From positions 1 to 48,423 of the forward strand of contig SVEI01000014.1 in NCBI GenBank assembly GCA_015057445.1: 48,423 nt of DNA, in the 5' to 3' direction. The translations under genes and the position numbers were made by a program. Numbering within the stretch: the first letter of the stretch is position 1; each line of letters opens with the position of its first letter. The notes under the pieces were generated by a model. The model ran no database searches. It saw nothing but the letters and a program-made list of their open reading frames with translations, and was not told the DNA's origin. Shown here piece by piece: positions 1 to 7,652 of the stretch. Source of the stretch: Lachnospiraceae bacterium. Its GTDB lineage: Bacteria; Bacillota; Clostridia; Lachnospirales; Lachnospiraceae.

Positions 1-103
1 CATCTCCCTCATACACTGTGTAGTTCTTCTGGATGAAGTCTCTTAAGTTAACTTCTTCCTGCCACTTGCCGCCTACGAAACCATTCCATGCTGCTGATTC
101 CAT
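1..103 (-). CDS. pflB: Formate acetyltransferase (pyruvate formate-lyase), N-terminal fragment
   Basis: Only the first 34 codons lie in the window; the gene runs off the left edge. The translation begins [14 protein letters not shown] and continues with [17 protein letters not shown], which closely matches the N-terminus of the glycyl-radical enzyme PflB (E. coli has [17 protein letters not shown]). Pfl converts pyruvate and CoA to acetyl-CoA and formate in the anaerobic cytoplasm. The start is the ATG at 103, with a strong AAAGGAGGA Shine-Dalgarno 9 bases upstream. The catalytic cysteines and glycyl-radical loop are outside the window, so the call rests on the N-terminal signature alone. The strong promoter upstream fits a highly expressed fermentation enzyme. 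Confidence 0.85.
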   Translation of the reverse strand, partial: MESAAWNGFVGGKWQEEVNLRDFIQKNYTVYEGD

Positions 104-230
104 GTTTAAAATTCCTCCTTTATCTTTCCCCGGTTTTTCTTCTTGTCCTGGGGTATATTTTATTAAAAAACAACTGTTTCTTATATCAGAAATGTATCTC
201 AAAATATTATACTTTTCTGATGCTAATTAC

Positions 231-259
231 ATTATAATTTCAAATTGTATACACGTCAA
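231..259 (-). promoter_or_regulatory. pflB promoter
   Basis: On the minus strand, TTGACG (254-259) and TATAAT (231-236) are separated by exactly 17 bases. This gives a near-consensus vegetative promoter about 130 bases upstream of the pflB start. A 12-base element lies inside the spacer and recurs farther upstream (see the repeat entry). The leader holds an inverted repeat ATCAGAAA / TTTCTGAT at 185-192 and 214-221. Confidence 0.7.
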
Positions 260-308
260 CGAATTAAACTTAAATAATTGTACTTTTTTCGATACACAAA
301 TTGTATAC
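241..308. repeat. Twice-repeated 12-base element at the pflB promoter
   Basis: The 12-mer CAAATTGTATAC occurs at 241-252 and again at 297-308, 56 bases apart and in the same orientation. The first copy fills the spacer of the pflB promoter; the second lies upstream of the -35. The core of the second copy extends to the perfect palindrome TTGTATACAA (301-310). The placement suggests binding sites for a regulator of pflB, but I cannot name the protein. Confidence 0.45.
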
Positions 309-316
309 AATATACA

Positions 317-2728
317 CTATCTGTCCACTGTTATTCCTTGTATATAATCTACATTATCTAAGTCTGCTCTGGATGCAGAATATTTACGTTCATAGGAATA
401 CTCAGATATGTAGTATTCTACTTCTCCATCACCATCTGAATCTTCTGGAAGAGAAACTATATAGAATGTTATGCAACCGTCTTTAACGCCATATTCATTC
501 AAGCTATGATGCTTTTCTTCTATTAAGTCTATCTCATTAAAACCTTCAACATCAGAATACAATGTATTGAGTAGATTTGCATTATCCCCTAGCTTGACAC
601 CTCCAGGTAGTATAACCTCTATACCAGAACACTCATCAGCTACCAGATTAATTTCTGTTACTCTAGTTTGTCCAATATCAAGTGTATAAAGTGTTGGATT
701 ACCAAGCCATACAGTAAAGGAAGCATCTCCTTTTCTCAACACTGCTTCACAGGCATAGGATGCATCTAGTACATCCTTTTCACATTCTATAGTCCAACCA
801 TTTTCAACGTACTGAGATACAGGTCCCCACAGCTTATAATTCACACCATCTATGCAGAATATATCATCAAATCTATCCGTAGTGTTACCTGGATACTCAT
901 ACTTCTCATTATATGGCACCACATCTGTGGTAGAACCAAACACTATATCCGCATCCTCTGGTGTTTTATAACAGGCAAAATCCACGTAATATATAGATCC
1001 TCTATCATTTCCATAAAGTGTAAGATAATCTCCATTATCCCCCTGATATTGAATAACCGACACAAACTCCTGCAAATTCTCATATTCTGCATGACCATAT
1101 GTATCCAAAGCTTTCTGTATAGTGTCCGATTTTTCATAATCATTTGTATTTACAATAATATCCCCTGGCAAAGTTATAATACATTCTTGCTCTGAATAGT
1201 AGTAATCAAAGGAATGTAAAAATCCTATTACCATACAATCCTTGCCATTCAAGGTCTGGTTACTGTAATTTGCCAAAGATACGGAACAGCTAAGCTTATC
1301 ATTATGACATCTAATTCCAAGTACCTCCCCTGGTTCTAAGGTAACATCCATATCTGCTACCCATCCATGAGCAATCCACTGATCATAGGTCATAGGAAAT
1401 TGATACAATTCACCGTCTATCATTATTTTCATATCTGACCAAGTTCCATCTAGCTGCAATGTGGCATCTGTATCCGTAGCATCTGTAGCAGTGGCATCTG
1501 TGCCTGTAGCATTGTCCACTTCAGTTGTAGACAATGGTTCTTCTGTGCCCTTACCTGGCTTATCTTTTTTATCGAGCACAAAAACCTTAAGACACACCAC
1601 AAGAATAATCAATGCCACTACTATTCCTATTACAATAGGAATAATCTTTTTACTTTTTTTCTTGGCTTCACTTTTTACATCACTATCGCTATTTTGCTCA
1701 ACAGTCTGTGGCTGTAAATATTGTTCAACTCCTGCCACATTTGCTGGGCTACTACTGTCGCCATAAAGATCAGCTATTAACTCTCCCACGTTTTGATATC
1801 TATCAGAAGCGCTTACCGAAAGACCTTTACTTATAGCCATCTCTACATTTGAAGAAATAGAAACTCCACACTGACTTGGTGGCATATAAGTATCCTGACT
1901 CATTCTCTCTATGCAGTTAGGCGGAACTGTACCTGTCAACATCTTATACATAGTGGCGCATATACTATATATATCTGTCCATGGTCCCTGCTTTCCTTTT
2001 GCATAATACTGCTCCTGTGGTGCGTATCCGTGCTTAAGCATTACTGTATAAGTCATATCCATATCCATGGACTGACCTCTTACTGCACCGAAATCAATAA
2101 GCTTTATATCACCATTTTGATCAAACATTATATTATCTGGACTAATATCTCTATGTATAAGCCCTTGCTTATGTATCTCATTAAGAGATTCTAACACCGG
2201 CTTCATAAGGCGTAGGACAGTTGACTCATCCACTCTTCCACCATTGTCTGCAATATATTTCTTCAGATTATCTCCTGCAACATAATCCATAACTATATAT
2301 GCAGTTCCATTGCCATAGAAGAAATTTCTTACAGACACTATTCCTGGAAGGCTATAGAATTTGGATAAGTTTCTTGCTTCCTCCACAAACCTGTTTAAAT
2401 TCTTATTATATAAATCTTCTCTTCCTTCCTGCGGAAAAACATCCGTGCAATAGCCTTCTTTGCTTCTTAAGGCAATGGACTCAGGAAAGAACTCCTTTAT
2501 AGCCACGTATGTTGCCAGATTCATATCATAGCCTATATATGTTATTCCAAATCCGCCCTGTCCAAGGACTCTTCCCACCATATATTTATCCTGCAAAATT
2601 GTAAACGGATATAGACAATTTTCTGGTGAAATATATCCAGTCACATCCATTCCACAGTAAGGACAAGTAGCACTTGAACCATCATATGGATTCATGCAAT
2701 TAGGACATCTATCATATGTATATCCCAT
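317..2728 (-). CDS. Zinc-ribbon membrane Ser/Thr protein kinase
   Basis: An 803-aa Hanks-type kinase. Residues 8-25 form a zinc ribbon (CPNC ... CPYC). The kinase domain follows at roughly 45-310: glycine loop GQGGFG near 56-61, ATP-binding Lys78 in VAIKEF, catalytic loop HRDISPDN and metal-binding DFG (IDFGAVR). A Lys/Ser-rich stretch leads to one membrane helix near 365-390 (IIPIVIGIVVALIILVV), then a Thr/Asp/Ala-rich linker and a ~390-residue extracytoplasmic region of unknown fold. The enzyme should phosphorylate cytoplasmic targets in response to an outside signal. The catalytic loop has Ser where most kinases have Lys (HRDLKPEN), and the APE motif reads APQ. I chose the ATG at 2728 because AAAGGAG lies 13 bases upstream; an upstream ATG at 2764 has no good ribosome site. 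pflB lies 213 bases downstream on the same strand. Confidence 0.85.
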   Translation of the reverse strand: MGYTYDRCPNCMNPYDGSSATCPYCGMDVTGYISPENCLYPFTILQDKYMVGRVLGQGGFGITYIGYDMNLATYVAIKEFFPESIALRSKEGYCTDVFPQEGREDLYNKNLNRFVEEARNLSKFYSLPGIVSVRNFFYGNGTAYIVMDYVAGDNLKKYIADNGGRVDESTVLRLMKPVLESLNEIHKQGLIHRDISPDNIMFDQNGDIKLIDFGAVRGQSMDMDMTYTVMLKHGYAPQEQYYAKGKQGPWTDIYSICATMYKMLTGTVPPNCIERMSQDTYMPPSQCGVSISSNVEMAISKGLSVSASDRYQNVGELIADLYGDSSSPANVAGVEQYLQPQTVEQNSDSDVKSEAKKKSKKIIPIVIGIVVALIILVVCLKVFVLDKKDKPGKGTEEPLSTTEVDNATGTDATATDATDTDATLQLDGTWSDMKIMIDGELYQFPMTYDQWIAHGWVADMDVTLEPGEVLGIRCHNDKLSCSVSLANYSNQTLNGKDCMVIGFLHSFDYYYSEQECIITLPGDIIVNTNDYEKSDTIQKALDTYGHAEYENLQEFVSVIQYQGDNGDYLTLYGNDRGSIYYVDFACYKTPEDADIVFGSTTDVVPYNEKYEYPGNTTDRFDDIFCIDGVNYKLWGPVSQYVENGWTIECEKDVLDASYACEAVLRKGDASFTVWLGNPTLYTLDIGQTRVTEINLVADECSGIEVILPGGVKLGDNANLLNTLYSDVEGFNEIDLIEEKHHSLNEYGVKDGCITFYIVSLPEDSDGDGEVEYYISEYSYERKYSASRADLDNVDYIQGITVDR

Positions 2729-2829
2729 AATAAAACCATAACTCCTTTCACGTTTTCCTTCCATAAAACATCATTTTACATACACATTATAACTGCAACT
2801 TAGTAAAAAATAAACTTATAAAATTAAAA

Positions 2830-2859
2830 TAGACATATTAATTATTGTTATGCTATAAT
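2830..2859 (+). promoter_or_regulatory. Promoter of the DUF1858 gene
   Basis: TAGACA (2830-2835) and TATAAT (2854-2859) are 18 bases apart, with an extended -10 (TGC before TATAAT). It sits 60 bases upstream of the 2919 start and is the only strong promoter in the divergent gap with the kinase. Confidence 0.65.
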
Positions 2860-2918
2860 ATAAAGTGATTTTGCAATAATAATAGAATGAATATACTTAT
2901 CAAAGGAGGATTTGATCA

Positions 2919-3137
2919 ATGGCTAAACAGGTAAGTAAAGATATGTTAATTCATGAAATTATAGAGGTAGACCCAGGTAACGCAGCAATACTTATGGCAT
3001 CAGGTATGCACTGTGTTGGATGTCCATCAGCAGCTATGGAGTCTCTTGAAGAGGCGTGTATGGTTCACGGAATGGATGTTAACGAGGTTATTACTTCAAT
3101 TAACGAGTATCTTGCTAAGAAAGAAGCTAGCAATTAG
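2919..3137 (+). CDS. DUF1858 redox-disulfide domain protein
   Basis: A 72-aa protein of the DUF1858 family, also called the hybrid-cluster-protein-associated putative redox disulfide domain. It shows the family features: an N-terminal KDMLIHEIIE segment, the pattern of residues around DPGNAAILMASGMHCVGCPSA, and a CxxC pair (HCVGC) near residues 30-33. The chemistry of the family is not established; the paired cysteines suggest thiol-disulfide exchange or metal binding in the cytoplasm. AAAGGAGGA lies 8-10 bases before the ATG and a strong extended -10 promoter is upstream. The next gene starts 37 bases downstream and probably shares the transcript, ending at the terminator at 3986. Confidence 0.85.
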   Translation: MAKQVSKDMLIHEIIEVDPGNAAILMASGMHCVGCPSAAMESLEEACMVHGMDVNEVITSINEYLAKKEASN

Positions 3138-3174
3138 TTTCTATAATAATTAATTAAAGAAGGGGGATTTTTCA

Positions 3175-3942
3175 ATGTACAACAACGGATACGACAACAA
3201 TGGTTATAACAACAACTATAATGATGGTTATAACTACAACAATTACAACAACGAAAATTACAACTACAACAATCAGGCTGCATACTACCAGAACTCATAT
3301 GTTCAAAGAGATGAAATCTCAACACAGTCATACAATATGATTATTGGTGCTACTTTATTATACGGCTTCATCGTGAATATGATTATGGTATCTTGTTGCT
3401 TTGAGTTTGCTATGAGTATGAACCCAATTGTATTTACCATTGCATACTTTGTTTTGGCAATTACAGGTGGATTTATGGTTCGTAAGTCAGATAACCCAGT
3501 AATAAGCTTTATCGGATATAACTTAATTGTTATTCCTATGGGACTTTGTCTTACAATCATTATAAATGCATACTCTATGGGTGGTTACGAATCTACTATA
3601 ATCACTGCATTCCTTATTACTACAATAGTTACTCTTGCAATGATGGGACTTAGTGCTGCTTTCCCTAGATTCTTCTTAAGCATGGGCAAGACACTTTGTA
3701 TATCACTTCTTATTACAGTGGTGGCAGAGCTTATCCTTTTCTTTATCGGAATTCAGCTTGGAATCATTGATTATGTAGTAGTTCTTATCTTCTGCGGATA
3801 CATTGGTTATGATTGGGCTAAGGCAAATGCTATACCAAAGACAGTTGATAACGCTATTGATTCAGCATGTGAATTATATATCGACATCGTTAATCTCTTC
3901 ATAAGACTTTTAAGAATTCTTGCAAGAGCCAACAATAACTAA
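3175..3942 (+). CDS. Bax inhibitor-1/YccA-like membrane protein with Asn/Tyr-rich N-terminus
   Basis: A 255-aa integral membrane protein. Residues 1-50 are almost entirely Asn, Tyr, Gly and Asp, a disordered low-complexity tail encoded by AAC/TAC-rich DNA. Six to seven hydrophobic segments follow, and the C-terminus resembles the BI-1/YccA (UPF0005) family: a late GYDWAKA segment and the closing ELYIDIVNLFIRLLRIL, similar to the LYLDFINLFLxLLRIL ending of that family. BI-1 proteins are membrane leak or channel proteins; in bacteria the physiological role is uncertain. GAAGGGGGA precedes the ATG. The gene follows the DUF1858 gene by 37 bases and is closed by a bidirectional hairpin. The family call is good but the function is inferred. 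Confidence 0.75.
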   Translation: MYNNGYDNNGYNNNYNDGYNYNNYNNENYNYNNQAAYYQNSYVQRDEISTQSYNMIIGATLLYGFIVNMIMVSCCFEFAMSMNPIVFTIAYFVLAITGGFMVRKSDNPVISFIGYNLIVIPMGLCLTIIINAYSMGGYESTIITAFLITTIVTLAMMGLSAAFPRFFLSMGKTLCISLLITVVAELILFFIGIQLGIIDYVVVLIFCGYIGYDWAKANAIPKTVDNAIDSACELYIDIVNLFIRLLRILARANNN

Positions 3943-3985
3943 TTATTAAATAAATTCAAGTAAGAATAACTACCACTTGATAACA

Positions 3986-4019
3986 AAAAAAGACGCTTCC
4001 AAAAAGAAGCGTCTTTTTA
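3986..4019. terminator. Bidirectional terminator between the BI-1-like gene and mecA
   Basis: A perfect stem of about 13 pairs (AAAAAGACGCTTC with GAAGCGTCTTTTT) around the loop CAAAAA, with T runs on one side and A runs on the other. It ends both the plus-strand operon and the convergent mecA gene. Confidence 0.9.
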
Positions 4020-4028
4020 TTTATCTTT

Positions 4029-4823
4029 TTATAACTCTGCAAGAGTCTGCAAAGCGTTTGATTTGATTATAACCTTGTAGTGCTCATTCAGGTAACTTGG
4101 TCCGGCATAGTTTACACTAAGCTTATTACCATACTCACTTATTATGTTGCAGGTACGAACAAATTCCATATCTGTATTGTTATCTCTAGTAAGGTAAAGA
4201 TAAAATCTGTTATCCTTAGGATTCTTATATAATGTATTTGTACTGTCGTATATTCCCTTTACAGAATTAGCTGACAATATTACATTATCTAAATTCTTAA
4301 ATCCATAAAGTCTAAATGATTTTCTAGGTTCCTCTACTTCCTTTTCCTTTGGTTTTCCAATTACCTTGCCTGCTCTCTTAGCAGATAAAGCACTTAAACC
4401 TTCTGCAAGATTACCCAAAGCTTCAAACAATCCTTCTGCGCCCTCTGGAGCAGTAACTGGTGGTTCTTCCTCTTCTTCCTCTTCCTCATCATTCTCATCT
4501 TCTTCTGAATCAGCATATGCTCTAGCCGCTTCAAGATGCTTGGTGAATCGAGAAAATCTAGTATCTAACTCATCAGGATCCTCCACCTTGGTAATAATTA
4601 AAATCAGACAATCCGGATTAACCGGAATAGCTTCTATCATAAGAGGAATGTTATCTACTTCAAATCCTAATTCTATGGACGCTTGCTCCATAAGCTCACG
4701 AAAAAGCTCCTTTGCCTTATCTGTTCCATAAGCAAGCTCAGTTAACATTATCTCTTTCTCTGCCAAATCCGCTTTATTAAGAGTACACCTTATTTGATTT
4801 TCGCTTAATCTTTCTATCTTCAT
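4029..4823 (-). CDS. mecA: Adaptor protein MecA
   Basis: A 264-aa MecA-family adaptor, which delivers substrates to the ClpC AAA+ unfoldase for ClpCP degradation. The N-terminal domain is typical: MKIERLSENQIRCTL, then DLAEKEIMLTELAYGTDKAKELFRELM. The middle carries an acidic linker (residues ~115-125, a run of Glu/Asp), and the C-terminal ClpC-binding domain runs from about 175 to the end (SFRLYGFKNLDNVI ...). The length is slightly above the usual 220-240 residues because of the linker. I set the start at the ATG at 4823: GGGAG lies 8 bases upstream and MKIE is the family's normal beginning. A GTG three codons earlier is also open. The gene stands alone with a terminator at 3986-4019. Confidence 0.92.
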   Translation of the reverse strand: MKIERLSENQIRCTLNKADLAEKEIMLTELAYGTDKAKELFRELMEQASIELGFEVDNIPLMIEAIPVNPDCLILIITKVEDPDELDTRFSRFTKHLEAARAYADSEEDENDEEEEEEEEPPVTAPEGAEGLFEALGNLAEGLSALSAKRAGKVIGKPKEKEVEEPRKSFRLYGFKNLDNVILSANSVKGIYDSTNTLYKNPKDNRFYLYLTRDNNTDMEFVRTCNIISEYGNKLSVNYAGPSYLNEHYKVIIKSNALQTLAEL

Positions 4824-5305
4824 TCTAGTCACTCCCTTTTATTTCGCGAAAGTTATTACTATAGTGTATCACAAAATCACCACAAGTAAAGATAATTCTT
4901 ACTTTTTTCACTATTTTTTAATGGTAAATCAAGCTGAATTAACCAATCTTTTCACCATAATATGTTGATTTTTAACTGTTTTTGTTGTAAATTGTATATG
5001 TCAAATATATTAACAAGGGATATCGTCCCATTATTCAATTATATGTTCTACAAATCTTTTATTCTACGGTTATGGTGTTCCCAAATTCCCCCAAGAAACG
5101 ATTTATAGATTTAACTTTGATTTTATATTCCTTGTTATTAAATATTTGTAGGTACAACATACCATATGTAGGAATATAAAAAATTATCACACTTAATCCT
5201 TATGTATTATGGTATGCAACCTGAGAAGGGTAGGTGATTATATAAATTTTTTAGATACTATTTGTAAATATTAATCTAGCAATGCTATAACATACACATA
5301 ACACT

Positions 5306-5340
5306 AGGCAGACTCTGTACATCAGATGTTCTGCCTTTTT
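5306..5340 (+). terminator. Plus-strand terminator-like hairpin without an upstream gene
   Basis: AGGCAGA (5306-5312) pairs with TCTGCCT (5330-5336). An inner TCTG/CAGA stem lies inside, and T residues follow to 5340. No plus-strand gene lies upstream for more than 1 kb: the nearest plus-strand gene ends at 3942 and has its own terminator. Confidence 0.55.
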
Positions 5341-5343
5341 GTA

Positions 5344-5376
5344 AATAAAAAAACCGCACCTTATGAAGTGCGGTTC
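5344..5376 (-). terminator. Terminator of the ferredoxin gene
   Basis: On the minus strand AACCGCACTT pairs with AAGGTGCGGTT around a CAT loop and is followed by a run of seven T. It lies 14 bases after the ferredoxin stop codon. Confidence 0.9.
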
Positions 5377-5390
5377 TTCTATCCGAGGGA

Positions 5391-5561
5391 TTACTCCTCC
5401 TCGATTGCTCCTGTTGGGCAAGTGCCTGCACATGCTCCACATGAGATACAAGTATCTGCATCAATCTCAAACTTACCAGCGCCCTCTGAAATTGCGCCTA
5501 CTGGACAAGCTCCTGCACATGCTCCACAGCTTACACAGCTATCACCAATTACGAATGCCAT
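5391..5561 (-). CDS. 2[4Fe-4S] ferredoxin
   Basis: A 56-aa clostridial-type ferredoxin. It has two perfect cluster motifs, CVSCGACAGACP at residues 9-20 and CISCGACAGTCP at 38-49. Each gives CxxCxxCxxxCP, so together they bind two [4Fe-4S] clusters. It starts MAFVIGD and ends GAIEEE, the usual size and form for the low-potential electron carrier of anaerobes. It passes electrons between enzymes such as pyruvate:ferredoxin oxidoreductase and hydrogenase in the cytoplasm. AAGGAGGAC lies 6 bases before the ATG. It has its own promoter (5612-5640) and terminator (5344-5376), so it is a single-gene unit. Confidence 0.97.
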   Translation of the reverse strand: MAFVIGDSCVSCGACAGACPVGAISEGAGKFEIDADTCISCGACAGTCPTGAIEEE

Positions 5562-5611
5562 AATAATGTCCTCCTTAAAAGTCTATTTGATAATTTTTAT
5601 CAACTGGATAT

Positions 5612-5640
5612 ATTTTATATCATTTAAGCAGATATATCAA
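5612..5640 (-). promoter_or_regulatory. Ferredoxin promoter
   Basis: On the minus strand TTGATA (5635-5640) and TAAAAT (5612-5617) are 17 bases apart, about 50 bases upstream of the ferredoxin start. Confidence 0.6.
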
Positions 5641-5709
5641 GGACTTTTTGCTTAATTATTACCTAGAAATATTTTACAACACAAGTCTTAACTAAAAACT
5701 TAGTTTTCC

Positions 5710-5737
5710 TTGACACTATTTTTTTAAATTATATAAT
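5710..5737 (+). promoter_or_regulatory. Promoter of the glycosyltransferase operon
   Basis: A consensus TTGACA (5710-5715) and a consensus TATAAT (5732-5737) are 16 bases apart, about 40 bases before the start codon at 5779. A small inverted repeat AACTAA/TTAGTT (5690-5705) lies just upstream, between this promoter and the divergent ferredoxin promoter. Confidence 0.75.
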
Positions 5738-5778
5738 AAGGATATATGTTTAACTATACATCAAGGAGAGAACATGGA

Positions 5779-6471
5779 ATGAAAGTATTAATTATTATTC
5801 CAGCATATAATGAGGAAATGAATATAGTCACTGTGGTGGACAATATAATTAAGAACCATCCACAATACGACTATGTAGTAGTTAATGATGGGTCTAGGGA
5901 TTTAACAGCCGACATATGTCGTCAGCATGGTTACAACCTTATTGACCTTCCTGTAAACCTAGGACTTACTGGAGCTGTACAAGCTGGTATGAGATATGCC
6001 TTGCGCAAGGGATATGATGCTGCAATTCAAATTGATGCAGATGGTCAACACAAGCCTGAGTATATAGATTCTATGGTTAAGAAAATGGAAGAAACTGGTT
6101 CAGAAGTAGTTATTGCTTCCCGTTTTCTTACAAAGAAAAAGGACAAGACACTTCGTATGTTAGGTAGCAATATTATTGCTTCCATAATTAAGCTTTCCAC
6201 AAAGCGTAAGCTCACTGATCCTACATCAGGTATGCGCTTATTCAGCAGAAACATTTTAGTCAAATTCGTGTACGAGATGAACTATGGTCCAGAACCTGAT
6301 ACTATCTCATACCTATTAAAACAAGGTGTTAAGATGGAGGAAGTTCAGGTTGATATGGATGAGAGAATAGCTGGACAAAGTTATCTTAACTTGGTTCGCT
6401 CTATGAAATATATGATATTAATGTGCTTCTCTATACTGGTTATACAGCGCTTCCGAAAGGGGATAAAATAA
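5779..6471 (+). CDS. Family 2 glycosyltransferase (dolichyl-phosphate-mannose synthase-like)
   Basis: A 230-aa GT-A fold glycosyltransferase of the GT2 / DPM-synthase-like group. It begins MKVLIIIPAYNEEMNI, the standard nucleotide-sugar binding start. It continues with VVNDGSRD, the acidic IDADGQH (DxD-like, metal and sugar-nucleotide binding) and SRFLTKK. A hydrophobic C-terminal segment (MILMCFSILVIQRF) suggests membrane association. It probably moves a sugar from a nucleotide donor to a lipid carrier for a cell-surface glycan. I chose the ATG at 5779 because AAGGAG is 10 bases upstream; an earlier in-frame ATG has no ribosome site. The stop overlaps the next start (TAATG), so translation is likely coupled to the DUF2304 gene. 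Confidence 0.88.
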   Translation: MKVLIIIPAYNEEMNIVTVVDNIIKNHPQYDYVVVNDGSRDLTADICRQHGYNLIDLPVNLGLTGAVQAGMRYALRKGYDAAIQIDADGQHKPEYIDSMVKKMEETGSEVVIASRFLTKKKDKTLRMLGSNIIASIIKLSTKRKLTDPTSGMRLFSRNILVKFVYEMNYGPEPDTISYLLKQGVKMEEVQVDMDERIAGQSYLNLVRSMKYMILMCFSILVIQRFRKGIK

Positions 6472-6830
6472 TGAGTTTATATTTGAGATTAATTTTGATG
6501 GGAGTATCACTTCTATCATGTATATATGTTATTCGTAAAATCAGAAAATCAAAGATGAAGATAGAAAGTTCCATATCCTGGTTTTTCTTTGCATTTGTGA
6601 TTTTCTTATTGAGTGTATTTCCTAATGTTATCATAGCAGCAGCTGACTTAATTGGAGTTCAATCTCCTACTAATCTTGTTTACCTTATTATGATATTCAT
6701 AACAATAGGCACTACATTCTCACTCTCTGTAAAGCTCTCTATGCAAGAGCACAAAATCAACATCTTAACAGAGGAAATTGCTATTCTAAGAAAGCAAATT
6801 GAGGAAGGGGATAATTCAAACCATGAATAA
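6471..6830 (+). CDS. DUF2304 membrane protein
   Basis: A 119-aa protein with three hydrophobic helices (about residues 1-20, 36-57 and 66-88) and a C-terminal coiled coil (EHKINILTEEIAILRKQIEE). This is the layout of DUF2304 proteins, which are regularly encoded beside GT2 glycosyltransferases in Firmicutes and Actinobacteria. The role is unknown; the gene context suggests a membrane partner or scaffold for the neighbouring transferase. AAGGGG lies 8 bases upstream of the ATG. It overlaps the upstream gene by one base and the downstream gene by eight, so the three genes are translated together. Confidence 0.82.
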   Translation: MSLYLRLILMGVSLLSCIYVIRKIRKSKMKIESSISWFFFAFVIFLLSVFPNVIIAAADLIGVQSPTNLVYLIMIFITIGTTFSLSVKLSMQEHKINILTEEIAILRKQIEEGDNSNHE

Positions 6831-7617
6831 CAACGTATCCCATACCTTTGCAATATGCGCTTACAAAGAAAGTCCTTATCTTGAAGAATGTATCAAGTCG
6901 CTTAAGAAACAAACTGTGGAAAGCAAACTAATTATGGCCACTTCCACACCTTGCAAACACATCTTAGATTTGGCAGACAAATATGATATAGAACTTTTTG
7001 TAAATGATAATCCTCCCGGCATAGCTACAGACTGGAATTTTGCCTACAGTAAGGCAAACACCCCATACGTTACTATTGCTCATCAGGATGACGTATACCT
7101 TAAGAATTATACAGAAGAGATTTTGAAACATATGGCCTACGCCAAGAATCCTCTAATTGCTTTTTCAAACTATGGAGAAGTACGTGGTAAAGACAGAGTA
7201 TTTAAGAGCAAGCTTTTGATGGTGAAGAAGCTTTTACTTTTACCACTTAATTTTAGATTTCTATGGAAATCAAAGCTTGCCAGAAGGATGTGTTTATCTC
7301 TCGGTTCATGTATCTGTTGTCCATCAGTTACATTTGCTAGAGAAAATCTTCCTGAAGTGCTTTTTACCACAGAATTTAAAAGCAATCTTGACTGGCAGGC
7401 ATGGTACAGACTTAGCAAATTAGATGGTGAATTTGTATATTGCAAAAAAGCACTTATGCTTCACCGAATTCACGAGGAGTCTGAGACAACAAGAATCATT
7501 AATGATAACAACCGTAGCACAGAAGACTTGGAGATGTTCAAATGCTTCTGGCCTACGCCTATAGCAAAGCTAATCAACAAATTATATAGCAGTGGAGAAA
7601 AATCTAATTCTCTATAA
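6823..7617 (+). CDS. Second glycosyltransferase, GT2-like
   Basis: A 264-aa glycosyltransferase. The N-terminal SHTFAICAYKESPYLEECI and the metal-site segment IAHQDDVYL (DD in place of DxD) are typical of GT2 rhamnosyl- or galactosyl-type enzymes acting on surface polysaccharides. A basic patch near residues 125-150 could touch the membrane. The acceptor cannot be told from the sequence. I used the ATG at 6823 because GAGGAAGGGG lies 12 bases upstream and the next residues begin the fold. It ends the operon, followed at once by a strong hairpin at 7616. Confidence 0.82.
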   Translation: MNNNVSHTFAICAYKESPYLEECIKSLKKQTVESKLIMATSTPCKHILDLADKYDIELFVNDNPPGIATDWNFAYSKANTPYVTIAHQDDVYLKNYTEEILKHMAYAKNPLIAFSNYGEVRGKDRVFKSKLLMVKKLLLLPLNFRFLWKSKLARRMCLSLGSCICCPSVTFARENLPEVLFTTEFKSNLDWQAWYRLSKLDGEFVYCKKALMLHRIHEESETTRIINDNNRSTEDLEMFKCFWPTPIAKLINKLYSSGEKSNSL

Positions 7618-7652
7618 AAAAGGACGAGAAATATACTTTCTCGTCCTTTTAT
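7616..7652. terminator. Bidirectional terminator, glycosyltransferase operon and pst-pho operon
   Basis: AGGACGAGAAA (7621-7631) pairs perfectly with TTTCTCGTCCT (7637-7647) around TATAC. It is flanked by A-rich and T-rich runs, so it can end transcripts from both sides. Confidence 0.9.

Larger units (their letters stand above)
4824..5390. other. 567-bp intergenic region with no protein gene found
   Basis: No plausible coding frame with a ribosome site was found on either strand. The left end should hold the mecA promoter (minus-strand TATAGT near 4850-4855). The right end holds two terminator-like hairpins in opposite orientations, at 5306-5340 (plus) and 5344-5376 (minus). The ferredoxin explains the second. 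Nothing annotated explains the first, which suggests a plus-strand non-coding transcript. The middle is AT-rich with small inverted repeats such as GGGA/TCCC at 5017-5030. Confidence 0.6.

Noticed and set aside
33-347. Plus-strand frame over the pflB start and promoter
   Set aside because: It runs antisense to pflB and its promoter, with no ribosome site.
3134-3331. Cys/His-rich minus-strand frame
   Set aside because: It is the reverse of the Asn/Tyr tail codons of the BI-1-like gene, not a metal-binding peptide.
4366-4731. Plus-strand frame with a poly-Ser run opposite mecA
   Set aside because: The Ser run mirrors the Glu/Asp linker of MecA; there is no ribosome site.
5161-5280. Small peptide genes in the mecA-ferredoxin gap
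   Set aside because: Candidate frames are 10-17 codons and lack ribosome sites.
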